A stretch of 64,000 nucleotides of DNA, from contig OZ245331.1 of assembly GCA_965226155.1 (NCBI GenBank), positions 1 to 64,000 of the forward strand, given 5' to 3'. The notes beneath the pieces are model-generated. The model was not told where the DNA came from. It ran no database searches and saw only the letters and a program-made list of their open reading frames with translations. This document shows, one piece after another, positions 1 to 8,842 of this stretch; position 1 is the first letter of the stretch, and each line of letters starts with the position of its first letter. The DNA comes from G965226155 sp965226155 (GTDB lineage: Bacteria > Pseudomonadota > Gammaproteobacteria > Eutrophobiales > Eutrophobiaceae). Position numbers and translations under genes: made by a program.

Positions 1-114
1 CCAATCGGCTTCATGGCCTTTGGTGTCACAGGTTACAACGATATAGATGGCGCCCATTACGGATTCAGCCGGGGTGAAGTGGGGCAACAGCTATGGACAG
101 ACAGAACGATATGA
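1..114 (+). pseudogene. C-terminal end of an unidentified protein
   Basis: The frame open from the first base runs 37 codons to a TGA at 112-114. The peptide is rich in Gly, Tyr and Phe (for example GAHYGFSRGEVGQ) and reads like an outer-membrane beta-strand tail, but it does not end in the aromatic residue usual for such proteins. I cannot name the family. The upstream part lies outside the window, so this may be an intact gene end or a remnant. Confidence 0.3.
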
Positions 115-170
115 AAAATGTTGCCAGGTATCTCGGGAGATCCGAATGCGGGTACCGGCTGGCAGTTTTT

Positions 171-1883
171 TCAAATGACACCCGTTTTTAACTGCTCAAC
201 TGCGTACGCACATGCCCGCGCTGTCAGCGCCATATAAGTCAGGGATGGACTTGTCCACCCGGAGGACGTCATGCACGACCCGTCAGTTATGAACACATTT
301 GGCACCTCATGCACCCTGGTTGTGGCTATTCAAGACTGACTCAGTGGGATTATGTCCCATGCGAATCCCCCCCATCTCGTGGATACCGGCACCACCAGGC
401 ATGAGTTCATTGGACGATGATAATATCTCGCAGCCCGCAGTCTGCGCCATCGCGACCGCCTGCTGTCTTCCATCCTCGGCAAGCTTAAGCTCGTTTTCTC
501 CCCAATCGAATCGAATGCGTATCTGCGGTATATTCCATTTATCGGTCTGTTTGCCGTCCAATTCAATCGCGTTGTCGTAGCGCGGCAAGCATTCACCCTC
601 CGTGACCAGGACCATCACCCAGGGTCCCGGCTGACGTAACTCCTGGTTTGAAGTCTGCACCGAAGCCCGGCAGTGAGTAACCGCGGCGCCACCCCGGACG
701 CCATGCCCTGCCCTGATAGGCGTAACCGCGAATAAATCCTTCCTCCGCCAGTGAGTCAGCCAGATTACGAAACCTGGGAACATAGATGGTGTTCGGTCTG
801 TTGCCGTAGTAGTAACGGTCGCGCATACCGGGAAAACGTGCGGCCACAGATACCGCAAAGGCGTGATCCATCAAATAGCGGCCCAGCGTCCCATTTGAAT
901 TGCCGAGGCCGTTGGGGAAAGATTCTGAGCGCGAATTGAGCAAAATATGATTGCTGGCGACGGTCGATGCGCAGACGAATATCACGCGTGCAGAGTAATT
1001 CTGACGCACGCGGGTATTCGCGTCGATGACAGAGACACTATTCGCCCGCTTCGATGCATTTTCGTAATTTATCCGCTCCACAATCTGATCCGCTTTCAGT
1101 GTGAGATTACCCGTTGCCTGTGCAGCCGGCAGGGTAGAGCTTTGTGTGCTGAAATAGGCGCCGACCGAGCAGCCGCGCTCACAGGGGCCGCAATAGTGAC
1201 ACGCCCCTCGCCCGCGATGTGGAACAGTATTGACAGCAGCGCGACCCATGGCCACCACCCGGTCAGGAAAAATTGCTTCAACCTTTTCCTTGAAAAATTG
1301 CTCTGCACAGTTAAACGGCATAGGTGGCAGGAACTTCCCATCAGGCAGTTGCGGCAGCCCTAACGCCTCACCACTGACACCGATAAAATCCTCAACGTAA
1401 TCGTACCAGGGGGCAATGTCGCGATAGCGGATCGGCCAGTCGATGCCATGGCTGTCTTTGGCATTAGCCTCAAAGTCGAGGTCACTCCAGCGCAAGGACT
1501 GACGACCCCAAATCAGGGAACGCCCGCCGACCTGGTAACTCCGATACCATTTGAATGGGTGTTCAGGAATCAGAGATATAAGGGTGATCCACATCCTTGA
1601 CGAAATACTGTTGGGAATATTCGTTGAACAGCCAATGGGTGCTTTGAAGGGCATAATCCCGCTGTTTCTCTTGCTGCGAACCTTCTCCCCTGAACTGCAT
1701 TTCCCAGGGGGCCTTGTGCTCGGTCGTGTAGTCTTTAACATGTTCTACATTGCGACCACGTTCGAGCATCAAAACCTTAAGCCCGGCCTCACAGAGTTCC
1801 TTCGCCGCCCAACCGCCTGTGATCCCCGAACCAATGACGATGGCGTCGAACTCTGTGATATCGGGTTTGCTTTGTGCGTTCAT
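171..1883 (-). pseudogene. GMC-family oxidoreductase, frameshifted (glucoside 3-dehydrogenase-like catalytic subunit)
   Basis: The conceptual protein is about 570 residues, normal for the family, but it is spread over four frame segments: 1883 to about 1575, about 1575 to about 600, about 640 to about 312, and about 312 to 171. The N-terminus carries the FAD-binding motif VIGSGITGGWAAKELCEAG. The middle has QVGGRSLIWGRQS. The C-terminus has the conserved SGWTSPSLTYMALTARA in the last frame. Relatives oxidise sugars or glycosides (for example at C3) with FAD and need a small subunit 3, which lies directly upstream and overlaps by ATGA. Three indels make it inactive if they are real; sequencing error is the alternative, but clustering in one gene argues for decay. 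Confidence 0.85.
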
Positions 1884-2455
1884 ATGAACTTATCCAATGG
1901 TGAACCGAAGAAAAAGATGCGGTCATCTTCTTTCCACTCAACGCACCCATCATAGCGACCGGGAGCGGGCAGGTATCGAACTTCCTCGGTGGCGCCGACC
2001 TCCGAGGTATAATAACCGACCAGGGTAAGTTCCTTGAGTACCTGAAAAAACGGTGTAGGGTCACCCTGCTTCAATGTTGCTGCTTTCTGCTCCAGTCCGG
2101 TCAATATCGAGTCCTGTTGAGCAGCGCTCAGCATTATGTAATCACTTCCGTAATTGCTGTGACTCAAGTCTTCGACTTGGTCGATCCCGGCAATGAACCG
2201 TTTTGCGTCGTCCGCCATAAGCCCCTTCGCAAGTATAAGCTCGATAAAATCGGGCACGCCGGCCTCACGGGCGCCAGCTGTGTCGGTGGCGGGTATAATG
2301 CGCTCAACCAGTGTTTCAAGACAACGACGTCTTTGCGAATCGAGAACACTATTTCCCTCACCTGCATTCGCGACGGCAATCAGAGCTTGCTGTACCGTTG
2401 CAGACACCATTCCACCAAATACGGTTGAAGCAGCGAGAAAGGTGCGACGCTTCAT
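1880..2455 (-). CDS. Gluconate 2-dehydrogenase subunit 3 family protein
   Basis: A 191-residue protein beginning MKRRTFLAASTVFGG, a canonical Tat (twin-arginine) signal followed by a hydrophobic stretch. The body carries the family's LVERIIPATDTAGAREAGVPDF signature and a C-terminal segment with GYYTSE. Members partner a GMC oxidoreductase and carry it through the Tat pathway to the periplasm. Here the GMC gene starts inside the stop codon (ATGA, 1880-1883), so the two are translationally coupled. The start is also coupled, overlapping the upstream isomerase by four bases. The gene is intact although its partner is frameshifted, so the complex is probably non-functional at this locus. Confidence 0.85.
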   Translation of the reverse strand: MKRRTFLAASTVFGGMVSATVQQALIAVANAGEGNSVLDSQRRRCLETLVERIIPATDTAGAREAGVPDFIELILAKGLMADDAKRFIAGIDQVEDLSHSNYGSDYIMLSAAQQDSILTGLEQKAATLKQGDPTPFFQVLKELTLVGYYTSEVGATEEVRYLPAPGRYDGCVEWKEDDRIFFFGSPLDKFI

Positions 2456-3417
2456 ACGGAATAATTAAGGTTTCTAAGATAGTGGTAGGCGCGTCGCGCA
2501 GTATCCAGCGCATCGTCCGGAAGGTCGACCTCTACGTATGCGTGTCTGACACCGGTACGCTCCATCTCAGCCATTATTGCACCGAAGTTAACCGTGCCGT
2601 CTCCAGGCGTTACCAGTTGTGTCATCTCCGGTATGGGGGACCGGGCTGATGCCTCACTCCGTGGCCGTCGTGGATCATAATCCTTCATGTGGGTTGCAAT
2701 GAATCTACCCGGATAACGGGCAAGATAATCGCCTGCTTCCACGCCGGCGACCGCCGCCCACCCCGCATCAAGTTCCATTTTTACGAGTTCCGGCTCAGTG
2801 TGTCTCATAATAAAGTCATAAGCGGTCTGCTCACCCACGCAGGCAAACTCCATATGGTGATTATGGAACGCGAAGCCAATTCCATGCTGCCTGAAAGTCT
2901 CTCCGAGACCATTCAGACGGTCCACAATCCGTTTGACCTGGTCGAGTCCCGTAACACCGGATACAGTCACTCCATCCGGCGTAATTGACAGAAATTCAGG
3001 AGGCATTCCCAGTATCAGATATTCGATGCCTATCTCGTTCGCCGTTGCAGCTATTTCACCGAGGTTTTCCGCCCGGCCGGAAAACTGGGCGGTAGGCACG
3101 CGCACACCCAGATCATCAAGCAATTGCCTGAACTCTCCGGAGGTATATCCGTATAGAGGGTCATCGAGGAAAATCGATCCGCCGAAACCAACCATTTCAA
3201 GTTCGCGGTACCCGATTGCGGCTATTGCCTCAACAGTACTCCTGAAATCCTCAGCCAGCAGATGCCGCACCGTAAAGAGTTCAAACCCCAGGTTTTCACG
3301 GATACCGCCACCGCCCCTGGTTCCGGATGAAGGAGACGACTGAACGAGATTCGAATTGCCTAACAGACTGCCGGCGGCGGTAAAGAGCGCCAACTTGATG
3401 CAAGTTCTTCGATCCAT
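2452..3417 (-). CDS. Exported sugar phosphate isomerase/epimerase-like TIM-barrel protein
   Basis: A 321-residue protein of the xylose-isomerase-like TIM-barrel superfamily. It starts with MDRRTCIKLALFTAAG, a twin-arginine-like signal, so the enzyme probably works in the periplasm. Likely metal ligands are in FAFHNHHMEF, KMELDAGWA, THMKDYD and VEVDLP. Family members isomerise, epimerise or cleave sugars, including 3-keto-glycosides made by GMC dehydrogenases. It lies between the TonB receptor (4-bp gap) and the subunit 3 gene (4-bp overlap), in one apparent operon. The exact substrate cannot be read from sequence. Confidence 0.8.
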   Translation of the reverse strand: MDRRTCIKLALFTAAGSLLGNSNLVQSSPSSGTRGGGGIRENLGFELFTVRHLLAEDFRSTVEAIAAIGYRELEMVGFGGSIFLDDPLYGYTSGEFRQLLDDLGVRVPTAQFSGRAENLGEIAATANEIGIEYLILGMPPEFLSITPDGVTVSGVTGLDQVKRIVDRLNGLGETFRQHGIGFAFHNHHMEFACVGEQTAYDFIMRHTEPELVKMELDAGWAAVAGVEAGDYLARYPGRFIATHMKDYDPRRPRSEASARSPIPEMTQLVTPGDGTVNFGAIMAEMERTGVRHAYVEVDLPDDALDTARRAYHYLRNLNYSV

Positions 3418-3421
3418 GCAA

Positions 3422-5611
3422 TCACATCTCGTAGCCGACTCGTATTCCGTATGTTCTTGGCTCAGCCAACTGGAACTGGAGACCGTGGCCAGGGAAAGAT
3501 TGCAGCAGTGTCCTTACGTCTTCATCTTCAACATTGTTTACATACCCTTCGACGTAAAGGTTGCCACCCGGGTGGCGATAGCCCACCACGATATCCGTCT
3601 TGGTGTAGGAATCCTGTTTGTCGACCGGTTTATTGAATTCCCTGAGAAACATGTCATCATTGAAATAGAAATTTATCCGGGGTGTGAGTGTGCCCATATC
3701 ACCAAGATTGAACTCATACTCTGCCCCGATATTAAATGTCCAATTGGGTGAACTGGCCAGATTCTTACCAGATAGATCCTCCGCAGTTAAACCACCTATA
3801 GTTGGATCATCGGTGATAAACTCATCGTACTCAGCATCAAGATAAGAGAGGGCTAAGTCTATCCGTGCTTGTTCGGATAATATAACCTTCCCTTCCAGTT
3901 CAAATCCCCAGACCGTCGCGGCCGCAGCATTATTGGTGAACAACCCGGGCAGATTATTTGGACCGGTCCCGACTGAGGAGACTTGCAGGTCGGTATAATC
4001 CATGTAGAAAAACGAAGTATTCAGTTGCATCCGGCTATCAAGTAAAGTGTGTTTCGCACCGACTTCATACGATTTCACTTCCTCGGACAGATAGGGAAAG
4101 CCTACTCCATCACTGAAACCGCCCGCCTTGTAGCCTGTGCCTGCGCTGAAATAATATAACGCGTCATCTGAATAATGCCAGTTGATCCCCGCTTTCCAGT
4201 CAGTGCTTGTTGACGTGGTTTTGCCGATATTCGGACTTACGTTAAGTACGGTACTTGCTCCAAGAGTGACTCTTGTCTCACCGTATCGGGCTTTCTCATC
4301 ATCCGTGTAACGTACGCCGCCAACAAGTTCAATCTGCTCTGTGAGATTAAAATCGACCTGACCAAACACCGCTTTGGTGAGTGATCCGGTACTATATTGG
4401 TCAAAGACTAAACTGATAGCCCCCGGGTTAGGGTTGAACACCAGATGAACATCCTGATCTTCATCGAAGTAGTACAGACCGGCCAACCAGCGTATCCGTG
4501 CATCAGGGTCGGTTGAATTAACTCGAAATTCATGGGACCAGGACTGACTGTTCTGGGAGAATGGGCCGAACTCGCAGACACTGTCACCACTGAATATGGC
4601 AAAAGCGCCGATGGGTGTCGTCTGATCACAGTCAATGAGCTGATTCTTGATATCATCTACCTGCCGGGCGCCTAGATAGGTCAGTTCCATGTTCTCGAAC
4701 TGCCAGTTTATCTCGGTGGAAATGCCATACACATCAATCGCTATGGAATTCTGCGAGTCCAGGGAAAAAACACGCTCATCACTGGGGTCTTCAATCAGGC
4801 TTACAAAGGCTCTGGTTTGCCCAACGCCCCTGGTCTCCTGATAGTTTGTCGACACCAGGATCGAGAGGTTGTCTGTCGGTTCGGCCAATATGTGTCCACG
4901 GACCGCAATCTGATCGGCATCATTAGTATTTTTTATTGTCTTCACCTGGCGGTTATTGATGTTGAAACCGTCCCGGTCATTTGTCAAAACCGCCGCTCGC
5001 AGCATGAGCCGATCATCAATAACAGGCACATTGATCATTCCTGTTGCACTGATATTATCGTAGTTCCCGTAAGAAACCTCCGCCGCTGCATCGAATTCAT
5101 TTACCGGTTTATTCGTAATAATGTTGACGTTACCCGCGGTTGCATTTCGACCATAAATCGTGCCTTGGGGACCTCTTAATACCTCTACACGCTGGGTGTC
5201 GAAAAAAAGCGCTCGCGCCCCTCTGGGGCGGGGACGATAGACCCCATCGATATGTACCGCGACAGCGGGGTCGCCCACTTCTGTCGTGTTATTGGATTGA
5301 ATACCCCTGACGTTGATGATGAAATCCTCACGACTGTCAGAAACCCGCATATTCGGCACCATGCTGACGATGTCGCTGATGTCGCGCACGCCCATACGCC
5401 TTATCATGTCTCCAGTTACTGCAGTGATGGAAATAGCAGTGTCCTGAAGTGTGGCCTGGCGTTTTTCCGCCGTAACCACTATCTCCTCGAGCACGCCCGT
5501 ATCAGTATTATTTTCATTTTCCTGGCTTATGGCGCCTGGTGTTGCAGCAATTGAAATAATGAATACAATCAGGCCTGTGAAGTACGATGGTCTGGTCTTT
5601 GGGCTGCTCAT
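3422..5611 (-). CDS. TonB-dependent receptor
   Basis: A 729-residue outer-membrane receptor. A signal peptide (residues about 1-29, hydrophobic GLIVFIISIAATPGAIS) precedes the TonB-box-like EEIVVTAEKR, the plug domain (about 50-170, with VEVLRGPQGTIYGRNATAGN) and a 22-strand barrel ending RVGYEM. The strong ribosome site GGGGGG lies 4-9 bases before the ATG. It heads a minus-strand operon with the TIM-barrel isomerase, subunit 3 and GMC genes, so it probably imports the glycoside that these enzymes process. The inverted repeat just upstream may be its operator. Confidence 0.92.
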   Translation of the reverse strand: MSSPKTRPSYFTGLIVFIISIAATPGAISQENENNTDTGVLEEIVVTAEKRQATLQDTAISITAVTGDMIRRMGVRDISDIVSMVPNMRVSDSREDFIINVRGIQSNNTTEVGDPAVAVHIDGVYRPRPRGARALFFDTQRVEVLRGPQGTIYGRNATAGNVNIITNKPVNEFDAAAEVSYGNYDNISATGMINVPVIDDRLMLRAAVLTNDRDGFNINNRQVKTIKNTNDADQIAVRGHILAEPTDNLSILVSTNYQETRGVGQTRAFVSLIEDPSDERVFSLDSQNSIAIDVYGISTEINWQFENMELTYLGARQVDDIKNQLIDCDQTTPIGAFAIFSGDSVCEFGPFSQNSQSWSHEFRVNSTDPDARIRWLAGLYYFDEDQDVHLVFNPNPGAISLVFDQYSTGSLTKAVFGQVDFNLTEQIELVGGVRYTDDEKARYGETRVTLGASTVLNVSPNIGKTTSTSTDWKAGINWHYSDDALYYFSAGTGYKAGGFSDGVGFPYLSEEVKSYEVGAKHTLLDSRMQLNTSFFYMDYTDLQVSSVGTGPNNLPGLFTNNAAAATVWGFELEGKVILSEQARIDLALSYLDAEYDEFITDDPTIGGLTAEDLSGKNLASSPNWTFNIGAEYEFNLGDMGTLTPRINFYFNDDMFLREFNKPVDKQDSYTKTDIVVGYRHPGGNLYVEGYVNNVEDEDVRTLLQSFPGHGLQFQLAEPRTYGIRVGYEM

Positions 5612-5642
5612 ATGATCCCCCCTTGTTCACATTAATCAGCAT

Positions 5643-5667
5643 TTGCGATATCGTAATGACATCGCAA
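5643..5667. promoter_or_regulatory. Inverted repeat in divergent promoter region (possible operator)
   Basis: TTGCGAT at 5643-5649 and ATCGCAA at 5661-5667 form a perfect 7-bp inverted repeat with an 11-bp spacer. It lies 32 bp upstream of the receptor start in the 298-bp gap between the divergent arms of the sugar locus. Size and place fit the operator of a transcription factor, but no regulator gene is present in the window. The rest of the gap is AT-rich and holds no gene. Confidence 0.4.
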
Positions 5668-5909
5668 TCAGTAAGTCAACCGGAAAAGTTAACCCCGTGG
5701 AACAGGGCCTACGGGGTTATTCAAGGTGACCTTTCCGGAGTACCAGTACACTTTTTCATGGCATTCAGATCAGTCTGCCTCAGTTTTCCAATTTTATATA
5801 GTAGTTGATCTGTACTCAATTTTCCGAATAATTGATGAGTTATGCCTATAATTTAATCACAGCGTAGTAACGTTATCGTCTACCGAGAATGATTTAGGGG
5901 GGAGAATCC

Positions 5910-6965
5910 ATGAGAACAGTCAAAGGTCCGGCCATTTTCCTTGCACAATTTGCCAGTGATCAAGCACCTTTTAACAGTCTGGATTCCATTACTGAATGGG
6001 CTGCGTCATTAGGTTTCAAAGGTATACAGATCCCTTCCTGGGATACGCGTATATTAGATTTGTCGAGAGCGGCAGAGAGCGAAACTTACTGTGATGAAGT
6101 GAAGGGCATTGTCGGACAACATGGTCTGGAGATTACAGAACTCGCCACACACCTGCAGGGACAACTGGTAGCTGTACATCCAGCCTACGATGCCGCTTTC
6201 GATGGCTTCGCAGCAGCGGAGGTGCGCGGCAACCCCACTGCTCGCCAGCACTGGGCTGCAGAGCAGATGCACAACGCAGCCAGGGCATCTGCAAATCTTG
6301 GATTGACATCACACGCTACGTTTTCAGGGGCATTGGCATGGCCATACGTCTATCCCTGGCCGCAACGTCCCGCTGGCCTGATTGAAGCTGCCTTTGATGA
6401 GTTGGCGAAACGCTGGCTGCCGATACTGGATGTGTTTGACGATGCCGGGGTAGATTTGTGTTACGAGATCCATCCAGGGGAAGATTTATTTGATGGTGCA
6501 ACTTTTGAAATGTTCCTGGACCGGGTCAATGACCATCCACGCTGTAACATTTTATACGATCCAAGCCACTTCGTTTTACAACAACTTGATTATCTGTCAT
6601 TTATTGATATATATCGGGAAAGAATTAAGGCATTCCATGTCAAGGATGCAGAATTTAATCCCAGTGGCCGCCAGGGAGTGTATTCGGGTTATCAATCCTG
6701 GGAAGATCGAGCAGGCCGTTTTCGTTCTTTAGGAGATGGTCAGGTTGATTTTAAGTCGATCTTTTCAAAAATGGCTGCGAACGATTTCACCGGCTGGGCA
6801 GTACTCGAATGGGAGTGCTGTTTGAAGCACCCGGAAGATGGCGCCCGGGAAGGGGCTGAGTTTATCAGGGAACATATCATACGAGTAACGGAGCGTTCCT
6901 TTGACGATTTTGCCGATAGTGGTACTGATGAAGAGGGCAATCGCCGGCTTCTTGGGCTCACATAA
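5910..6965 (+). CDS. Sugar phosphate isomerase/epimerase family protein (cytoplasmic)
   Basis: A 351-residue TIM-barrel enzyme without a signal peptide, preceded by a strong AGGGGGGAG ribosome site. Metal-binding and catalytic segments typical of the family are visible: CYEIHPGEDLF, ILYDPSHF, IKAFHVKDAEF and AVLEWECCLKHP. These supply the Glu, Asp, His and Glu ligands of the divalent metal. The Gfo/Idh/MocA gene follows after 21 bp, a pairing common in inositol-like and keto-sugar catabolism. The unsigned protein complements the exported paralogue in the opposite arm. It is intact; the substrate is unknown. Confidence 0.85.
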   Translation: MRTVKGPAIFLAQFASDQAPFNSLDSITEWAASLGFKGIQIPSWDTRILDLSRAAESETYCDEVKGIVGQHGLEITELATHLQGQLVAVHPAYDAAFDGFAAAEVRGNPTARQHWAAEQMHNAARASANLGLTSHATFSGALAWPYVYPWPQRPAGLIEAAFDELAKRWLPILDVFDDAGVDLCYEIHPGEDLFDGATFEMFLDRVNDHPRCNILYDPSHFVLQQLDYLSFIDIYRERIKAFHVKDAEFNPSGRQGVYSGYQSWEDRAGRFRSLGDGQVDFKSIFSKMAANDFTGWAVLEWECCLKHPEDGAREGAEFIREHIIRVTERSFDDFADSGTDEEGNRRLLGLT

Positions 6966-6986
6966 AATACATGTAATGATTCCATC

Positions 6987-8147
6987 ATGACAGAATTAAC
7001 TCTGGGAAGGCGGCTGCGGCTCGGCATGGTAGGCGGTGGGCAAGGCGCTTTCATCGGTGGAGTACACAGGATAGCCGCACGACTTGATGATCGATATGAA
7101 CTTGTAGCGGGTGCATTATCTACTAATTCGGTTCGAAACAGGATGTCCGCAGGCGAATTACTTATCGCTCCGGAGAGGTGTTACGACTCATTTCAGGTGA
7201 TGGCAAGTACCGAAGCGGGACGGGACGATGGTATAGACGTGGTCGCCATTGTTACGCCTAATCACGTCCATTACGATGCGGCCAGGGCATTCATTCAGGC
7301 AGGTATTCATGTGATTTGTGACAAACCGTTAACGACTAGTCTGGCGGATGCCGAGGCTTTGGCAGGGTTAGTCAAAGAAAGCGGTTTGATTTTCGCTTTA
7401 ACGCACAACTATACCGGCTACCCTCTGGTGCGCCATGCGCAGGAAATGGTGCAGGACGGTGTGTTAGGCCGGATGCGCGTTATACAACTGGAGTATCCAC
7501 AAGGGTGGCTGGCAACCAAAATAGAAGATGAAGGGCAAAAACAGGCTGAATGGCGCACTGACCCGAAACGCAGCGGCCCGACGGGCTGTGTCGGCGATAT
7601 TGCAACACATGCTATCAATCTGGCTTGTTTCATCACAGGGCTTGAAATAGAAGAACTGGCTGCCGACCTGCATACCTTTGTGGAAGGGCGCCTGCTCGAT
7701 GATAATGCGCATGTGTTGCTGCGCTTTACTGAAGGAGCAAAGGGTATGTTGTGGTCCAGCCAGGTAGCGCCAGGCAACGAAAATGCCCTGCGTATACGCA
7801 TCTATGGGGAAAAGGGAGGTTTAGTCTGGGACCAGGAAAACCCGAATGTCTTATTCTGGAACCCATTAGAAGGTGTGCCACAGAAGCTGACAAGAGCTGG
7901 TAATAAATTGGGGCAGGCTGCCGAACTGGCCACACGGATACCGGCAGGACATCCCGAAGGCTATCTGGAGGCATTTGCGCAATTGTACAAGGATACGGCG
8001 GAGCAAATCATCGCAAAGATTCAAAACCGCGAGCCCGACCCTGCATCCCTGCTGGTTCCAACAGTTGAAGACGGTGTACAAGGTGTTCGATTCATAGAAA
8101 AGTGCGTCGAGTCACATCATCTTGGCGGCACTTGGGTGGTCTTCTGA
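6987..8147 (+). CDS. Gfo/Idh/MocA family oxidoreductase
   Basis: A 386-residue NAD(P)-dependent oxidoreductase. The N-terminal Rossmann motif is GMVGGGQGAFIGGVH (residues about 12-26). The nucleotide-domain motif AIVTPNHVHYDAA is followed by the catalytic-lysine segment VICDKPLTTS. The C-terminal alpha/beta domain starts near HNYTGYPLVRHAQEMV. Relatives oxidise or reduce sugar hydroxyls, including interconversion of 3-keto-sugars. It follows the isomerase by 21 bp and precedes the Dabb gene, in an apparent operon. The gene is full length and intact. Confidence 0.9.
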   Translation: MTELTLGRRLRLGMVGGGQGAFIGGVHRIAARLDDRYELVAGALSTNSVRNRMSAGELLIAPERCYDSFQVMASTEAGRDDGIDVVAIVTPNHVHYDAARAFIQAGIHVICDKPLTTSLADAEALAGLVKESGLIFALTHNYTGYPLVRHAQEMVQDGVLGRMRVIQLEYPQGWLATKIEDEGQKQAEWRTDPKRSGPTGCVGDIATHAINLACFITGLEIEELAADLHTFVEGRLLDDNAHVLLRFTEGAKGMLWSSQVAPGNENALRIRIYGEKGGLVWDQENPNVLFWNPLEGVPQKLTRAGNKLGQAAELATRIPAGHPEGYLEAFAQLYKDTAEQIIAKIQNREPDPASLLVPTVEDGVQGVRFIEKCVESHHLGGTWVVF

Positions 8148-8188
8148 TATCCCCTGTCAATGCAACATTAATCAGGAATATAACAGCT

Positions 8189-8521
8189 ATGAGTAAGAAT
8201 GGCATGAACAGGCTGAGCGGAGAGCGCATTCTGCATACGGTTGCCTTCCATCTGCGTTATGCAAAGGACGCGCCTGAAACACAGGTTTTTTTACATGACG
8301 CAGAACGTATTTTGACTGGAATACCCCAGGTTGAGAACTTCCAGGTTCTTAGAGAAGTCAGTGAAAAGAATGATTTCAATTTTGGTTTTTCAATGGAATT
8401 TGAAAATCAGGCTGCCTACGACGCCTACAACAATCATCCCACTCATCAAGCCTTTGTGATACAACGCTGGCTTAAGGAGGTATCGGCTTTTATGGAAGTA
8501 GACTACATGGGAATGGACTGA
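8189..8521 (+). CDS. Dabb (stress-responsive A/B barrel) domain protein
   Basis: A 110-residue protein with the dimeric alpha/beta-barrel pattern: ILHTVAFHLRY near the start and a closing NHPTHQAFVIQRWL. I chose the ATG at 8189 because the family homology begins just after it; the frame stays open upstream to 8102, but that part overlaps the preceding gene. Such small proteins often accompany sugar-catabolic operons; the reaction is usually unknown. It follows the oxidoreductase by 41 bp. Confidence 0.75.
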   Translation: MSKNGMNRLSGERILHTVAFHLRYAKDAPETQVFLHDAERILTGIPQVENFQVLREVSEKNDFNFGFSMEFENQAAYDAYNNHPTHQAFVIQRWLKEVSAFMEVDYMGMD

Positions 8522-8570
8522 AACATCCGGGTACTGATACACCGGGCCGGTACAAAGAGATCAGGTCAAC

Positions 8571-8811
8571 ATGTATCCCTGGTTAGTCGCGGACGTGGGC
8601 GGCACTAACGCACGATTTGGCCTCGTTACCAACCGTGACGTTCGCATAGGTTAAGTCGAAAGGTATCATGTCTGTCTACCTGGAAAATATACCTGTTCAA
8701 CTGATTGTTCACAGTAAACCGGCGTTAATCGGTGCTGCCGCCTGGTTGCAAAGCTGTGGTATGGTAGATTTGCCTATTGATTCACCTCTCTCCCCTGCAA
8801 GAGAACATTAA
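8571..8811 (+). pseudogene. glk: Glucokinase with large internal deletion
   Basis: The first 24 codons from the ATG at 8571 give YPWLVADVGGTNARFGLV, the phosphate-binding N-terminus of bacterial glucokinase. The frame stops at 8655. From about 8653 a different frame gives KSKGIMSVYLENIPVQLI and KPALIGAAAW, the C-terminal end of the same family, to a TAA at 8809-8811. About 250 middle residues are gone and the two ends are joined out of frame. Before the deletion the operon would have carried its own hexose kinase after the isomerase, oxidoreductase and Dabb genes. Confidence 0.8.
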
Positions 8812-8842
8812 TGAAATCTGTCCCTTTAAATATCTGGCAAAC

